6,684 nt of DNA, taken from Nocardioidaceae bacterium. Lineage in GTDB: Bacteria; Actinomycetota; Actinomycetes; Propionibacteriales; Nocardioidaceae. Below are positions 1-5,862 of this stretch, piece after piece. The notes beneath the pieces were generated by a model, which made no database searches, had not been told where the DNA came from, and saw only the letters and a list, made by a program, of their open reading frames with translations. The DNA lies in contig JAGQUE010000086.1 of the NCBI GenBank assembly GCA_020438665.1, forward strand, positions 4,953 to 11,636, given 5' to 3'. Position 1 is the stretch's first letter. Every line of letters starts with the position of its first letter. Made by a program: the position numbers and the translations under genes.

Positions 1-360
1 GTGGACCTTGGTGACCAGCGGACAGGTGGCGTCGATGGTCTTGAGGCCGCGCTCGTCGGCCTGGCGGTGCACCTCGGGTGAGACCCCGTGGGCGGAGAAG
101 ACGACGGTGGCGCCGGCCGGGACCTCGTCGAGCTCCTCGACGAACACCGCGCCGCGCCCTTCGAGGGTGGCCACGACGTGACGGTTGTGGACGATCTGCT
201 TGCGGACATAGACCGGGGCGCCATAGAGGTCCAGCGCCTTCTCGACGGTGATGACCGCCCGGTCGACCCCGGCACAATAGCCGCGTGGCGCCGCGAGGAG
301 GACGGCCCGCTCCGCCTCGTCGGGAGGCAGCACGGACGGGTTGCCCAGATCGGTGGTCAT
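1..360 (-). CDS. ispH: 4-hydroxy-3-methylbut-2-enyl diphosphate reductase (IspH/LytB), N-terminal 120 residues
   Basis: Partial gene running off the left edge; its ATG is at 360-358. IspH is the cytoplasmic iron-sulfur enzyme that performs the last step of the MEP pathway, reducing HMBPP to IPP and DMAPP. The visible part shows the family's key sites. C29 in GYCAGV and C113 in DATCPLV are two of the three cysteines that bind the 4Fe-4S cluster. H58 (IVHN) and H91 (SAHGVS) correspond to the substrate-binding histidines. The third cysteine and the rest of the protein (usually about 310-340 residues) lie outside the window. The start is supported by an extension of about 17 residues before the conserved [13 protein letters not shown] strand, and by a -10 hexamer 7 bases upstream with no Shine-Dalgarno. 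The gene is divergent from xseA, an arrangement I recall from other Actinobacteria. No frameshift or missing residue is seen. Confidence 0.96.
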   Translation of the reverse strand, partial: MTTDLGNPSVLPPDEAERAVLLAAPRGYCAGVDRAVITVEKALDLYGAPVYVRKQIVHNRHVVATLEGRGAVFVEELDEVPAGATVVFSAHGVSPEVHRQADERGLKTIDATCPLVTKVH

Positions 361-367
361 GCGGGCC

Positions 368-373
368 AGTCTA
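368..373 (-). promoter_or_regulatory. Putative -10 element of a leaderless ispH transcript
   Basis: On the minus strand the hexamer TAGACT is followed by seven bases and then the ispH ATG. This matches the actinobacterial TANNNT -10 consensus at the spacing expected when transcription begins at the start codon. No AGGAGG-like ribosome site precedes the ATG. No convincing -35 is visible. Inferred from pattern only. Confidence 0.5.
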
Positions 374-428
374 GGCAGGCGCCGGGCGCGCAGCGGCCCG
401 CCGCCCGAAGCCTGTCGGGGTCGCCGAC

Positions 429-434
429 TACGCT
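429..434 (+). promoter_or_regulatory. Putative -10 element of a leaderless xseA transcript
   Basis: TACGCT lies six bases before the GTG start of xseA, fitting TANNNT with a transcription start at or next to the start codon. There is no Shine-Dalgarno and no good -35. It is back to back with the ispH -10, with 55 bases between the two hexamers, so the 80-base intergenic region holds two outward-facing promoters. Confidence 0.5.
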
Positions 435-440
435 CCCGCT

Positions 441-1697
441 GTGGCCCTGCAGACCTCCGCCGAGCAGCCCGCCCCGGTCCGCCAGATCGCCAACGCGATC
501 GCGGGCTGGGTCGACCGGCTCGGCGCCGTGTGGGTCGAGGGCCAGATCGCGCAGGTCAATCGCCGCCCCGGGATGTCCACGGTCTTCATGACGCTGCGCG
601 ACCCGGTGGCCGACATCTCCGTGCCCGTCACCTGTTCCCGGGTCCTCTTCGACGGGCTCAACCCGCCCCTGGTCGAGGGCGCGAGCGTGGTGGTCCACGC
701 CAAGCCGCTCTACTACGCCAACCGCGGCACGCTGTCGCTGTCCGCGCGCGAGATCCGCATGGTCGGTCTCGGCGAGCTGCTCGCCCAGCTGGAGCGCCGC
801 CGTCAGCTGTTGGCCGCCGAGGGGCTGTTCGACCCCGCCCTCAAGCGGTCGCTGCCCTTCCTGCCGTCCTGCGTGGGCCTGGTGACCGCCCCCGGGTCGG
901 CAGCCGAGCGTGACGTGCTCGAGAACGCCCGCCGCCGATGGCCGTCCGTGGTCTTCCGGACCGCCTATGCCGCGGTGCAGGGCCCGCGGGCGGCGGCCGA
1001 GGTGATCGAGGCCTTCGAGCGGCTCGATCGCGATGCCGAGGTCGACGTGATCGTGGTGGCCCGGGGCGGAGGGTCCGTCGAGGACCTGCTGCCCTTCTCC
1101 GACGAGGCGCTCATCCGGGCGGTCCACCGACGCCGTACGCCGGTCGTCTCCGCCATCGGCCACGAGCCTGACGCACCCCTGCTCGACCTCGTCGCCGACG
1201 CCCGCGCGTCCACGCCCACCGATGCCGCCAAGATGGTCGTGCCCGACGTCGCCGAGGAGGTCCGGGGGGTGACCTGGGCCCGCGACCGGGTTCGTGCCCT
1301 GCTCGGCCAGCTCCTCGACCGGGAGGAGGCTGGCCTGGCCCTGCTGCGGTCCCGCCCTGTCCTGGCCGATCCCCGTTCGCTCATCGACGGTCGCCGCGAC
1401 GAGGTCACCTCTCTGGTCGACCGTGCCCGCCGGACGCTGCGCCACGCACTCGACCGTGCCTCCGACGACGTCGCCCACCAGGCGGCCCGGGCCCGGTCGC
1501 TCTCCCCGCTGGCCACCCTGCAGCGTGGCTATGCCGTGCTCCAGGATGCCGAGGGCCACGTGGTCACCTCGGTCACCGAGGTCGATCCCCGTGACCTGCT
1601 GTCCGTCCGCGTCGCCGACGGGCGGATCCACGTGACCGCCGGCGACACCGAGCCCCTCGCCCCGTCCGACGATCCCCCAGGAGCCACCGATGGCTGA
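441..1697 (+). CDS. xseA: Exodeoxyribonuclease VII large subunit
   Basis: Catalytic subunit (418 residues) of exonuclease VII, a metal-independent cytoplasmic nuclease that degrades single-stranded DNA from both ends and acts in repair with XseB. An N-terminal OB-fold (about residues 12-108, including [12 protein letters not shown] at 28-39) is the DNA-binding domain. The catalytic core follows: [22 protein letters not shown] at roughly 201-222, then [11 protein letters not shown] at 234-244 and the [12 protein letters not shown] block at 252-263. An arginine-rich, helical region (about 270-350) matches the long coiled-coil arm where XseB binds. The C-terminal [14 protein letters not shown] (354-367) is also typical. 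Length is usual for actinobacterial members, somewhat shorter than the E. coli protein. The GTG start gives the expected short lead into the OB-fold and sits six bases after a -10-like hexamer. The stop overlaps the xseB start by 8 bases. Confidence 0.96.
   Translation: MALQTSAEQPAPVRQIANAIAGWVDRLGAVWVEGQIAQVNRRPGMSTVFMTLRDPVADISVPVTCSRVLFDGLNPPLVEGASVVVHAKPLYYANRGTLSLSAREIRMVGLGELLAQLERRRQLLAAEGLFDPALKRSLPFLPSCVGLVTAPGSAAERDVLENARRRWPSVVFRTAYAAVQGPRAAAEVIEAFERLDRDAEVDVIVVARGGGSVEDLLPFSDEALIRAVHRRRTPVVSAIGHEPDAPLLDLVADARASTPTDAAKMVVPDVAEEVRGVTWARDRVRALLGQLLDREEAGLALLRSRPVLADPRSLIDGRRDEVTSLVDRARRTLRHALDRASDDVAHQAARARSLSPLATLQRGYAVLQDAEGHVVTSVTEVDPRDLLSVRVADGRIHVTAGDTEPLAPSDDPPGATDG
1679..1683 (+). 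promoter_or_regulatory. Ribosome binding site of xseB inside the end of xseA
   Basis: AGGAG sits six bases before the xseB ATG at 1690, within the last codons of xseA. It fixes the xseB start and, with the 8-base overlap, points to translational coupling of the two subunits. Confidence 0.7.
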
Positions 1698-1899
1698 CGC
1701 CCAGGACGACCAGCTCACCTATGAGGCAGCGCGAGAGGAGCTCATCGACGTCGTCCGACGCCTCGAGGCGGGCGGCACCACCTTGGAGGAGTCGCTCGCC
1801 CTCTGGGAACGCGGCGAACAGCTCGCCCGGCGTTGCCAGGAGTGGCTTGACGGAGCCCGGGCGCGGCTCGACGCAGCCGTCACCCCGGACGAGGACTGA
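1690..1899 (+). CDS. xseB: Exodeoxyribonuclease VII small subunit
   Basis: Small helical subunit (69 residues) of exonuclease VII. In the family, several XseB chains wrap the helical arm of XseA and are needed for a stable, active enzyme. The sequence is almost entirely the XseB domain: [20 protein letters not shown] at residues 9-28, then the conserved turn [18 protein letters not shown] (27-44), ending in an acidic tail. It follows the usual helix-loop-helix pattern, and its length is typical (about 60-85 residues). It overlaps xseA by 8 bases and has its own AGGAG, so the pair is one operon. Only 23 bases separate its stop from the stop of the convergent DUF4245 gene, with no hairpin terminator seen between them. 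Confidence 0.95.
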   Translation: MADAQDDQLTYEAAREELIDVVRRLEAGGTTLEESLALWERGEQLARRCQEWLDGARARLDAAVTPDED

Positions 1900-1922
1900 T
1901 CGGCCCAGGTCGGCCCACGGCG

Positions 1923-2489
1923 TCAGCCCTCGACGGGCTCGGTGGTGAGTGCCGCGACCACCGTCTGCAGGTCCACCTCGGGCGCCGACCCGAACACCAG
2001 CACCCACTGGTCGCCCACCTCGGCGGCATAGGCGTGATCTCCACCGGCGTCGCTGAAGGACTGCCAGGTCGTGGCGAGCGGACTCTGGATCGTGACGGGG
2101 TCACCCTCCTCGGCCTGCTCGTCGACATAGGTCTCGAGGAGGTCGGGGAGTGACTGCGACGACTGCCGGACCCCGACGAACCGGTCGTCGTCGGTGAGGA
2201 TGCCGATGCCCCAGGAGAGAGCGACGGTGCCAGGAACGACGTCGACGCTGGTCGGCAGCCAGCCGTCGGGCAGCCCGGCCGGATAGACCGGCCGTGACCC
2301 GTCCTGCTGGAGCGCCCTCACCGTGGCCAGATAGTCGACCTTCTCCGGCCTGACCTCGAGGTCGTCGCGGTTGAGCGCCCGGAACCCTACGAACCCGACG
2401 ACGGCCAGCACGGTCACCAGCAGGGCGGCGAGCAGCCCGGACGTGGTCCGCTGATAGCGGCCGGGGCGTTCGGGAGCGGGGGTGGTCAC
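1923..2489 (-). CDS. DUF4245 family membrane-anchored protein of unknown function
   Basis: A 188-residue protein that I recognise as the actinobacterial DUF4245 family; no biochemical role is established. A basic N-terminus (RPGRYQRTTSG, 9-18) leads into one hydrophobic segment (about 19-37, GLLAALLVTVLAVVGFVGF), with no lipobox cysteine or clear signal-peptidase site. It is therefore probably a single-pass protein with its C-terminal domain outside the cell. That domain contains VDYLATVRALQQ (51-62), PVYPAGLPDGWLPTSV (67-82), RQSSQSLPDLLETYV (108-122) and a tryptophan-rich end (TTWQSF, QWVLVFG). The GTG at 2489 was chosen because a GAGAAT hexamer lies 7 bases upstream, matching the spacing at the neighbouring genes. 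An in-frame GTG at 2504 would add five residues. It lies between xseB and glpX, a linkage I recall from mycobacteria as well. Confidence 0.85.
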   Translation of the reverse strand: MTTPAPERPGRYQRTTSGLLAALLVTVLAVVGFVGFRALNRDDLEVRPEKVDYLATVRALQQDGSRPVYPAGLPDGWLPTSVDVVPGTVALSWGIGILTDDDRFVGVRQSSQSLPDLLETYVDEQAEEGDPVTIQSPLATTWQSFSDAGGDHAYAAEVGDQWVLVFGSAPEVDLQTVVAALTTEPVEG

Positions 2490-2496
2490 GGTCCTG

Positions 2497-2502
2497 ATTC
2501 TC
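2497..2502 (-). promoter_or_regulatory. Possible -10 element of the DUF4245 gene
   Basis: On the minus strand GAGAAT is followed by seven bases and then the GTG at 2489. It matches TANNNT except at the first base, and has the same spacing as at ispH. An AGGA also occurs just two bases before the GTG, too close to act as a normal ribosome site. Weaker than the other -10 calls. Confidence 0.35.
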
Positions 2503-2512
2503 ACAGGTCGGC

Positions 2513-2518
2513 TACCGT
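2513..2518 (+). promoter_or_regulatory. Putative -10 element of the permease gene
   Basis: TACCGT is followed by seven bases and the GTG start at 2526, the leaderless arrangement seen elsewhere in the window. Its -35 zone would fall inside the promoter and start region of the divergent DUF4245 gene. Confidence 0.45.
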
Positions 2519-2525
2519 CGCCCCG

Positions 2526-3779
2526 GTGCCGACCCCCGCGCTCACCGTGCTGCGCGACGGGGTCCCCCTCCTGGCCCTCGGGATCCTCATCCTCTCCGGG
2601 GTGCGCCACGCCGGTCCCCGGACCGAGGCGATCGTGTCCGTCGCCGCCGTCGCCGCGACCCTGGCGCTGGGCGTGCCCGACCGTGCGGCGCTGACCGACG
2701 TCGTCGACCGGCTGGCCCCGGTGCTGGTGTTCCTCGCCGGCATCCTGGTCGTCGCCGACGTCTGCTCGCGGGCCGGTCTCTTCGACCACGCCGCGGCCCG
2801 GGTGGCGCGCGCGGGGATCGGTCGGCCCGACCTGCTGCTCGGCGGAGCGTTCGTGCTCGCGGCGGCGGTCACGGTCACGCTGAGCCTGGACGCCACGGTC
2901 ATCCTGCTGGCGCCGGTCGCCGTGGGTGCAGCCACGGCCCTCGATGAGTCGCCGTGGCCATCGGCCTATGCCTGCCTCCGGATGGCCAACTCCGCGTCGA
3001 TCCTGTTGCCGACGGCCAACCTCACCAATCTGCTGGCACTGCCCTTCCTCCCGCTCTCCTTCCTCGGGTTCGCCGCCGCGATGCTGCCGGCATGGCTGGC
3101 CGTCATCGCGATCGAGTACGTCGGCCTGCGGTGGCTGCTGGCCGGCGAGCTGCGCAGCGACGGCCCGACCGAGCCGGCGCCACCCGACGGCGGGGTCCCC
3201 CTCCTGCCCGCAGCGGTGGTCGGCCTGATGCTGGTCGGCTTCGCCGCCGGCCACGAGGTGGGTCTGGACCCCTGGGTCTCGGCGCTGGTGGCCGCCGCGG
3301 CGCTGGTGACCTGGGCACTGTGGACACGTCGCGACACCGTCACCGGAGTCGTGCGCGCCGCGCAGCCCGCCTTCCTGCTCTATGTCCTGGCGTTGGCGGT
3401 CGTCGTCGCCGCGCTCTCCCAGGGCTTCCTGGGCGACTGGGTCGGCCGAGCGCTTCCGCGCGGCCGGTCCTTCTGGGCGCTGCTGGCAGCAGCGGTCCTG
3501 GCCACCGTGCTGGCCAACCTGCTCAACAACATCTCGGCCGCCCTCCTGGTGCTGCCACTCCTGGCGCCGCTCGGCACGCCGATGGTGCTCGCCGGGCTGC
3601 TGGGGCTCAACATCGGCTCCGGCCTCACCTGGATCGGCTCGCTGGCCAACCTGCTGTGGCGACGCCAGCTCGCCGAGCGCGGCCTGAGCCCGCACCGTCG
3701 TACGTTCCACGCCGTGGCCTGGGGGCTGACGCCCGTGACGCTGGTCGCAGCGGTCGCCTGCCTGGCGCTGACCTCCTGA
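2526..3779 (+). CDS. ArsB/NhaD-type ion permease (SLC13-like, ion transporter superfamily)
   Basis: A 417-residue integral membrane protein, rich in Leu/Ala/Val, with roughly ten hydrophobic segments. It contains the paired half-site signatures of the ArsB/NhaD/SLC13 superfamily. In the first half, a Thr/Ser/Asp-rich segment [17 protein letters not shown] (115-131) is followed by [19 protein letters not shown] (153-171). In the second half [16 protein letters not shown] (331-346) is followed by [19 protein letters not shown] (362-380). The last block closely resembles the ArsB NIGPNLT..GSLA.LLW motif. A hydrophilic loop (about 208-224) divides the halves. Family members export arsenite or move Na+, H+ or dicarboxylates. 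No ArsR, ArsC or ArsA gene is adjacent, so the substrate cannot be assigned and arsenite is only one option. The GTG start places the first membrane segment near residue 13 and has a -10-like hexamer upstream. It ends 25 bases before glpX. Confidence 0.85.
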   Translation: MPTPALTVLRDGVPLLALGILILSGVRHAGPRTEAIVSVAAVAATLALGVPDRAALTDVVDRLAPVLVFLAGILVVADVCSRAGLFDHAAARVARAGIGRPDLLLGGAFVLAAAVTVTLSLDATVILLAPVAVGAATALDESPWPSAYACLRMANSASILLPTANLTNLLALPFLPLSFLGFAAAMLPAWLAVIAIEYVGLRWLLAGELRSDGPTEPAPPDGGVPLLPAAVVGLMLVGFAAGHEVGLDPWVSALVAAAALVTWALWTRRDTVTGVVRAAQPAFLLYVLALAVVVAALSQGFLGDWVGRALPRGRSFWALLAAAVLATVLANLLNNISAALLVLPLLAPLGTPMVLAGLLGLNIGSGLTWIGSLANLLWRRQLAERGLSPHRRTFHAVAWGLTPVTLVAAVACLALTS

Positions 3780-3792
3780 GGGCGGCAGTCGT

Positions 3793-3798
3793 TACGAT
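3793..3798 (+). promoter_or_regulatory. Putative -10 element of a leaderless glpX transcript
   Basis: TACGAT is the best -10 match in the window (close to TATAAT) and is followed by six bases and the glpX ATG at 3805. No Shine-Dalgarno is present. A weak -35 candidate, CTGACC at 3768-3773, lies in the end of the permease gene, 19 bases away. glpX probably has its own promoter rather than depending on the permease. Confidence 0.55.
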
Positions 3799-3804
3799 CA
3801 CGGC

Positions 3805-4830
3805 ATGGCCGCCAACACCGAACGTCCGCTCCACCACCACGAGCCCCCCGACCGCAACCTGGCGATGGAACTCGTCCGGGTCACCGAGGCGGCCGCCATG
3901 GCCGCCGGCCGCTGGGTGGGCCGAGGTGACAAGAACGAGGCCGACGACGTCGCGGTGGAGGCGATGCGCACGACCATCTCGACGGTGGGCATGAAAGGCA
4001 CCGTCGTGATCGGCGAGGGCGAGAAGGACAACGCGCCCATGCTTTTCAACGGCGAGGAGGTCGGCGACGGGAGCGGCCCCGAGGTGGACGTCGCCGTCGA
4101 CCCCATCGACGGCACCACCCTCACGGCCAAGGGCATGAACAACGCGATCGCCGTCATCGCGATCGCGCCCCGCGGCTCGATGTATGACCCGTCCGCGGTG
4201 TTCTATATGGAGAAGCTCGTCACCGGACCGGAGGCGGCTGATGTCGTGGACATCCGGCTGCCGGCGGCCGTCAACGTCAAGCTCGTCGCCAAGGCCAAGC
4301 GCGGACGCCCCGAGGACGTCACCGTCGTGGTCCTCGACCGGCCTCGCCACGCGGGCCTGGTCGAGCAGATCCGCGAGACCGGCGCCCGCATCAAGTTCAT
4401 CTCCGACGGCGACGTGGCCGGCGCCATCATGGCCGCGCGCCCCGACACCGGCATCGACCTGATGCTCGGCGTCGGGGGCACGCCCGAAGGCATCATCGCC
4501 GCGTGCGCCATGCGCGCCATCGGCGGCATCATCCAGGGCCGGCTGTGGCCGCGCGACGACGACGAGCGACAGCGGGCGATCGACGCCGGACACGACCTGG
4601 ACCCCGACCACTACCTCGCCACCGAGGACCTGGTCACCCAGGACGACTGCTTCTTCGCGGCCACCGGGATCACCGACGGCGAGCTGATGCGGGGGGTGCG
4701 CTACCGCGGCGGCGCCGCCACGACCCACTCCCTGGTGATGCGCTCACGCAGCGGCACCATCCGGTCGATCACCTCCGAGCACCGGCTCGACAAGCTCAGC
4801 GCCTATGCCTCGATCGACTACGTCCGCTGA
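3805..4830 (+). CDS. glpX: Class II fructose-1,6-bisphosphatase
   Basis: GlpX (341 residues) hydrolyses fructose 1,6-bisphosphate to fructose 6-phosphate, the committed step of gluconeogenesis, in the cytoplasm. It is the main or only FBPase in many Actinobacteria. The metal-dependent phosphatase motifs are all present: [12 protein letters not shown] (44-55, with D47/D48), [16 protein letters not shown] (65-80, with E71 and E73), [12 protein letters not shown] (94-105, with D99 and D102) and GVGGTPEGI (222-230, with E228). These line up with the metal-binding residues D33, E57, D85 and E213 of E. coli GlpX. The E. coli enzyme has DPIEGT where this one has DPIDGT, which is normal for actinobacterial members. 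Length is typical. The ATG puts about 19 residues before the conserved [14 protein letters not shown] helix, as usual. The following hydrolase gene starts 18 bases after the stop and is probably co-transcribed. Confidence 0.97.
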   Translation: MAANTERPLHHHEPPDRNLAMELVRVTEAAAMAAGRWVGRGDKNEADDVAVEAMRTTISTVGMKGTVVIGEGEKDNAPMLFNGEEVGDGSGPEVDVAVDPIDGTTLTAKGMNNAIAVIAIAPRGSMYDPSAVFYMEKLVTGPEAADVVDIRLPAAVNVKLVAKAKRGRPEDVTVVVLDRPRHAGLVEQIRETGARIKFISDGDVAGAIMAARPDTGIDLMLGVGGTPEGIIAACAMRAIGGIIQGRLWPRDDDERQRAIDAGHDLDPDHYLATEDLVTQDDCFFAATGITDGELMRGVRYRGGAATTHSLVMRSRSGTIRSITSEHRLDKLSAYASIDYVR

Positions 4831-4834
4831 CCCT

Positions 4835-4839
4835 AGGAG
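4835..4839 (+). promoter_or_regulatory. Ribosome binding site of the hydrolase gene
   Basis: AGGAG lies nine bases before the ATG at 4849, in the short gap after glpX. It supports this start and, with no promoter or terminator visible in the gap, suggests expression from the glpX transcript. Confidence 0.65.
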
Positions 4840-4848
4840 CCTGACCCG

Positions 4849-5769
4849 ATGACCGCACCAGCCGGCGCGAGCCCGTCGGTCCCCGTCTCCGACGAGGCCC
4901 ACGCGCGGGTCCAGCCGGGGATCGACCTGTGCTTCCAGACCTTCGGCGACCCTGCCGGCGACCCGTTGCTGCTGGTGATGGGCCTCGGCGGCCCGATGAC
5001 GTGGTGGAACCCCGACCTCTGCCGTGAGCTGGCCCGGCGAGGCTTCTTCGTGATCCGCTTCGACAACCGCGACACCGGCCGCTCCACCAAGGTCGGCGGC
5101 CGGGTGCGCCGGTCCTCGCTGATCCGCGCGTTCGGTGGCCGCGGGACCCCACCGCCCTACACCTTGGACGACCTGGCCGACGACGCCTTCGGGCTCCTCG
5201 ACGCCCTCGGCATCGGCGCCGCCCACATCGCCGGGGTGTCGATGGGGGGCATGATCGTCCAGACGATGGCGGTGGCGCACCCCGACCGGGTGCTGTCACT
5301 GACGAGCATCATGTCGACCGTCGGCAAGCGCACCGTTGGCTGGCAGCACCCCAAGCTGCTGCCGCTCCTGATCGCGCCGCGCGGTCCAGGTCGGGCGGCC
5401 TACGCCGAGACCTCGGCGCGGATGTGGCAGCTCATCGGCTCACCCGCCTATCCCGAGCCGCACGCCGACGTGCTGGCGCGCGCCGAGGAGACCTGGGACC
5501 GCGGCTTCAGCGCCAACGGTGTCATGCGGCAGATGCTCGCGATCCTGGCGCAGCCCGACCGCACCCCGCGACTGCGGGGGCTGACCATGCCGACCCTGGT
5601 CATCCACGGTCTGGCCGACAAGATGGTGCACGTGTCGGGTGGCCGTGCGACGGCCAACGCCGTGCCCGGCGCCGAGCTCCTGCTCGTCGACGGGATGGGG
5701 CACGACCTGCCACGCGCGCTCTATCCGAGCTTCGCCGACGCGATCCGGCGTACGGCGGACCGCGCCTGA
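4849..5769 (+). CDS. Alpha/beta hydrolase
   Basis: A 306-residue alpha/beta-hydrolase fold protein with no signal peptide, so probably cytoplasmic. The oxyanion-hole region is LLLVMGLGGPMTWW (40-53), and the FDNRDTGRS strand-turn (71-79) is typical of the group. The nucleophile elbow GVSMGG (129-134) gives Ser131. HGLADKMV (253-260) gives the acid Asp257, and GMGHDL (282-287) gives His285, so the catalytic triad is complete. The overall pattern (NRDTGRS, GVSMGGMIVQ, a cap domain about residues 155-240) resembles the RdmC-like methylesterase and lipase/esterase hydrolases common in Actinobacteria. This fold covers many reactions and the substrate cannot be read from sequence. It lies 18 bases after glpX with a good AGGAG, so it is likely its operon partner. 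A perfect hairpin 41 bases after its stop probably ends the transcript. Confidence 0.9.
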   Translation: MTAPAGASPSVPVSDEAHARVQPGIDLCFQTFGDPAGDPLLLVMGLGGPMTWWNPDLCRELARRGFFVIRFDNRDTGRSTKVGGRVRRSSLIRAFGGRGTPPPYTLDDLADDAFGLLDALGIGAAHIAGVSMGGMIVQTMAVAHPDRVLSLTSIMSTVGKRTVGWQHPKLLPLLIAPRGPGRAAYAETSARMWQLIGSPAYPEPHADVLARAEETWDRGFSANGVMRQMLAILAQPDRTPRLRGLTMPTLVIHGLADKMVHVSGGRATANAVPGAELLLVDGMGHDLPRALYPSFADAIRRTADRA

Positions 5770-5810
5770 CGACGCGAACGCCGTGCCGCGCGCCTACCTG
5801 CCCCGTGCAG

Positions 5811-5846
5811 GTCACTGGCCCGGCGCTGGTGCGCCGGGCCAGTGAC
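5811..5846. terminator. Bidirectional hairpin terminator between convergent genes
   Basis: A perfect inverted repeat: the 16-base arm GTCACTGGCCCGGCGC (5811-5826), a four-base loop TGGT, and its exact complement (5831-5846). The stem is mostly G/C and lies between the stops of the hydrolase and the ABC ATPase, so it can serve both strands. Neither side carries a run of T, so it is a U-less hairpin of the kind often proposed in high-GC Actinobacteria. Confidence 0.8.
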
Positions 5847-5862
5847 CAAGGAGGGACCGGAA

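Noticed and set aside
88..913. Plus-strand frames at 88-591 and 341-913 overlapping ispH and xseA.
   Set aside because: They are Arg/Pro/Gly-rich shadows covering sequence already explained by ispH on the minus strand and by xseA in another frame.
357..1718. A 453-codon open frame on the minus strand antisense to xseA.
   Set aside because: High-GC codon bias leaves opposite-strand frames open. The translation is low-complexity (G/R/D/H/Q-rich) with no recognisable domain, while xseA on the plus strand has full family motifs.
1900..1916. A short direct repeat of TCGGCCCA between xseB and DUF4245.
   Set aside because: Two adjacent 8-base copies in a 23-base GC-rich gap are too short to treat as a repeat or binding site.
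2490..3710. A long upstream extension of the DUF4245 frame, giving a 595-codon reading frame antisense to the permease.
   Set aside because: The extension is an Arg/Gln/Gly-rich shadow with no family resemblance. DUF4245 proteins begin shortly before their single membrane segment, consistent with the GTG at 2489.
4093..4119. DPIDGT in GlpX where E. coli has DPIEGT, considered as a possibly altered metal site.
   Set aside because: Asp at this position is usual in actinobacterial GlpX and in related phosphatases, and the other metal-binding residues are intact.
3625..4728. A 367-codon open frame on the minus strand antisense to glpX.
   Set aside because: Composition is typical of a shadow frame (H/D/G/R-rich, no motifs), and glpX on the plus strand is complete and conserved.
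1133..5752. CGTACG palindromes in three genes (near 1134, 3698 and 5749), each at an Arg-Thr codon pair.
   Set aside because: Two or so copies are expected by chance at this base composition and length; three is not notable.
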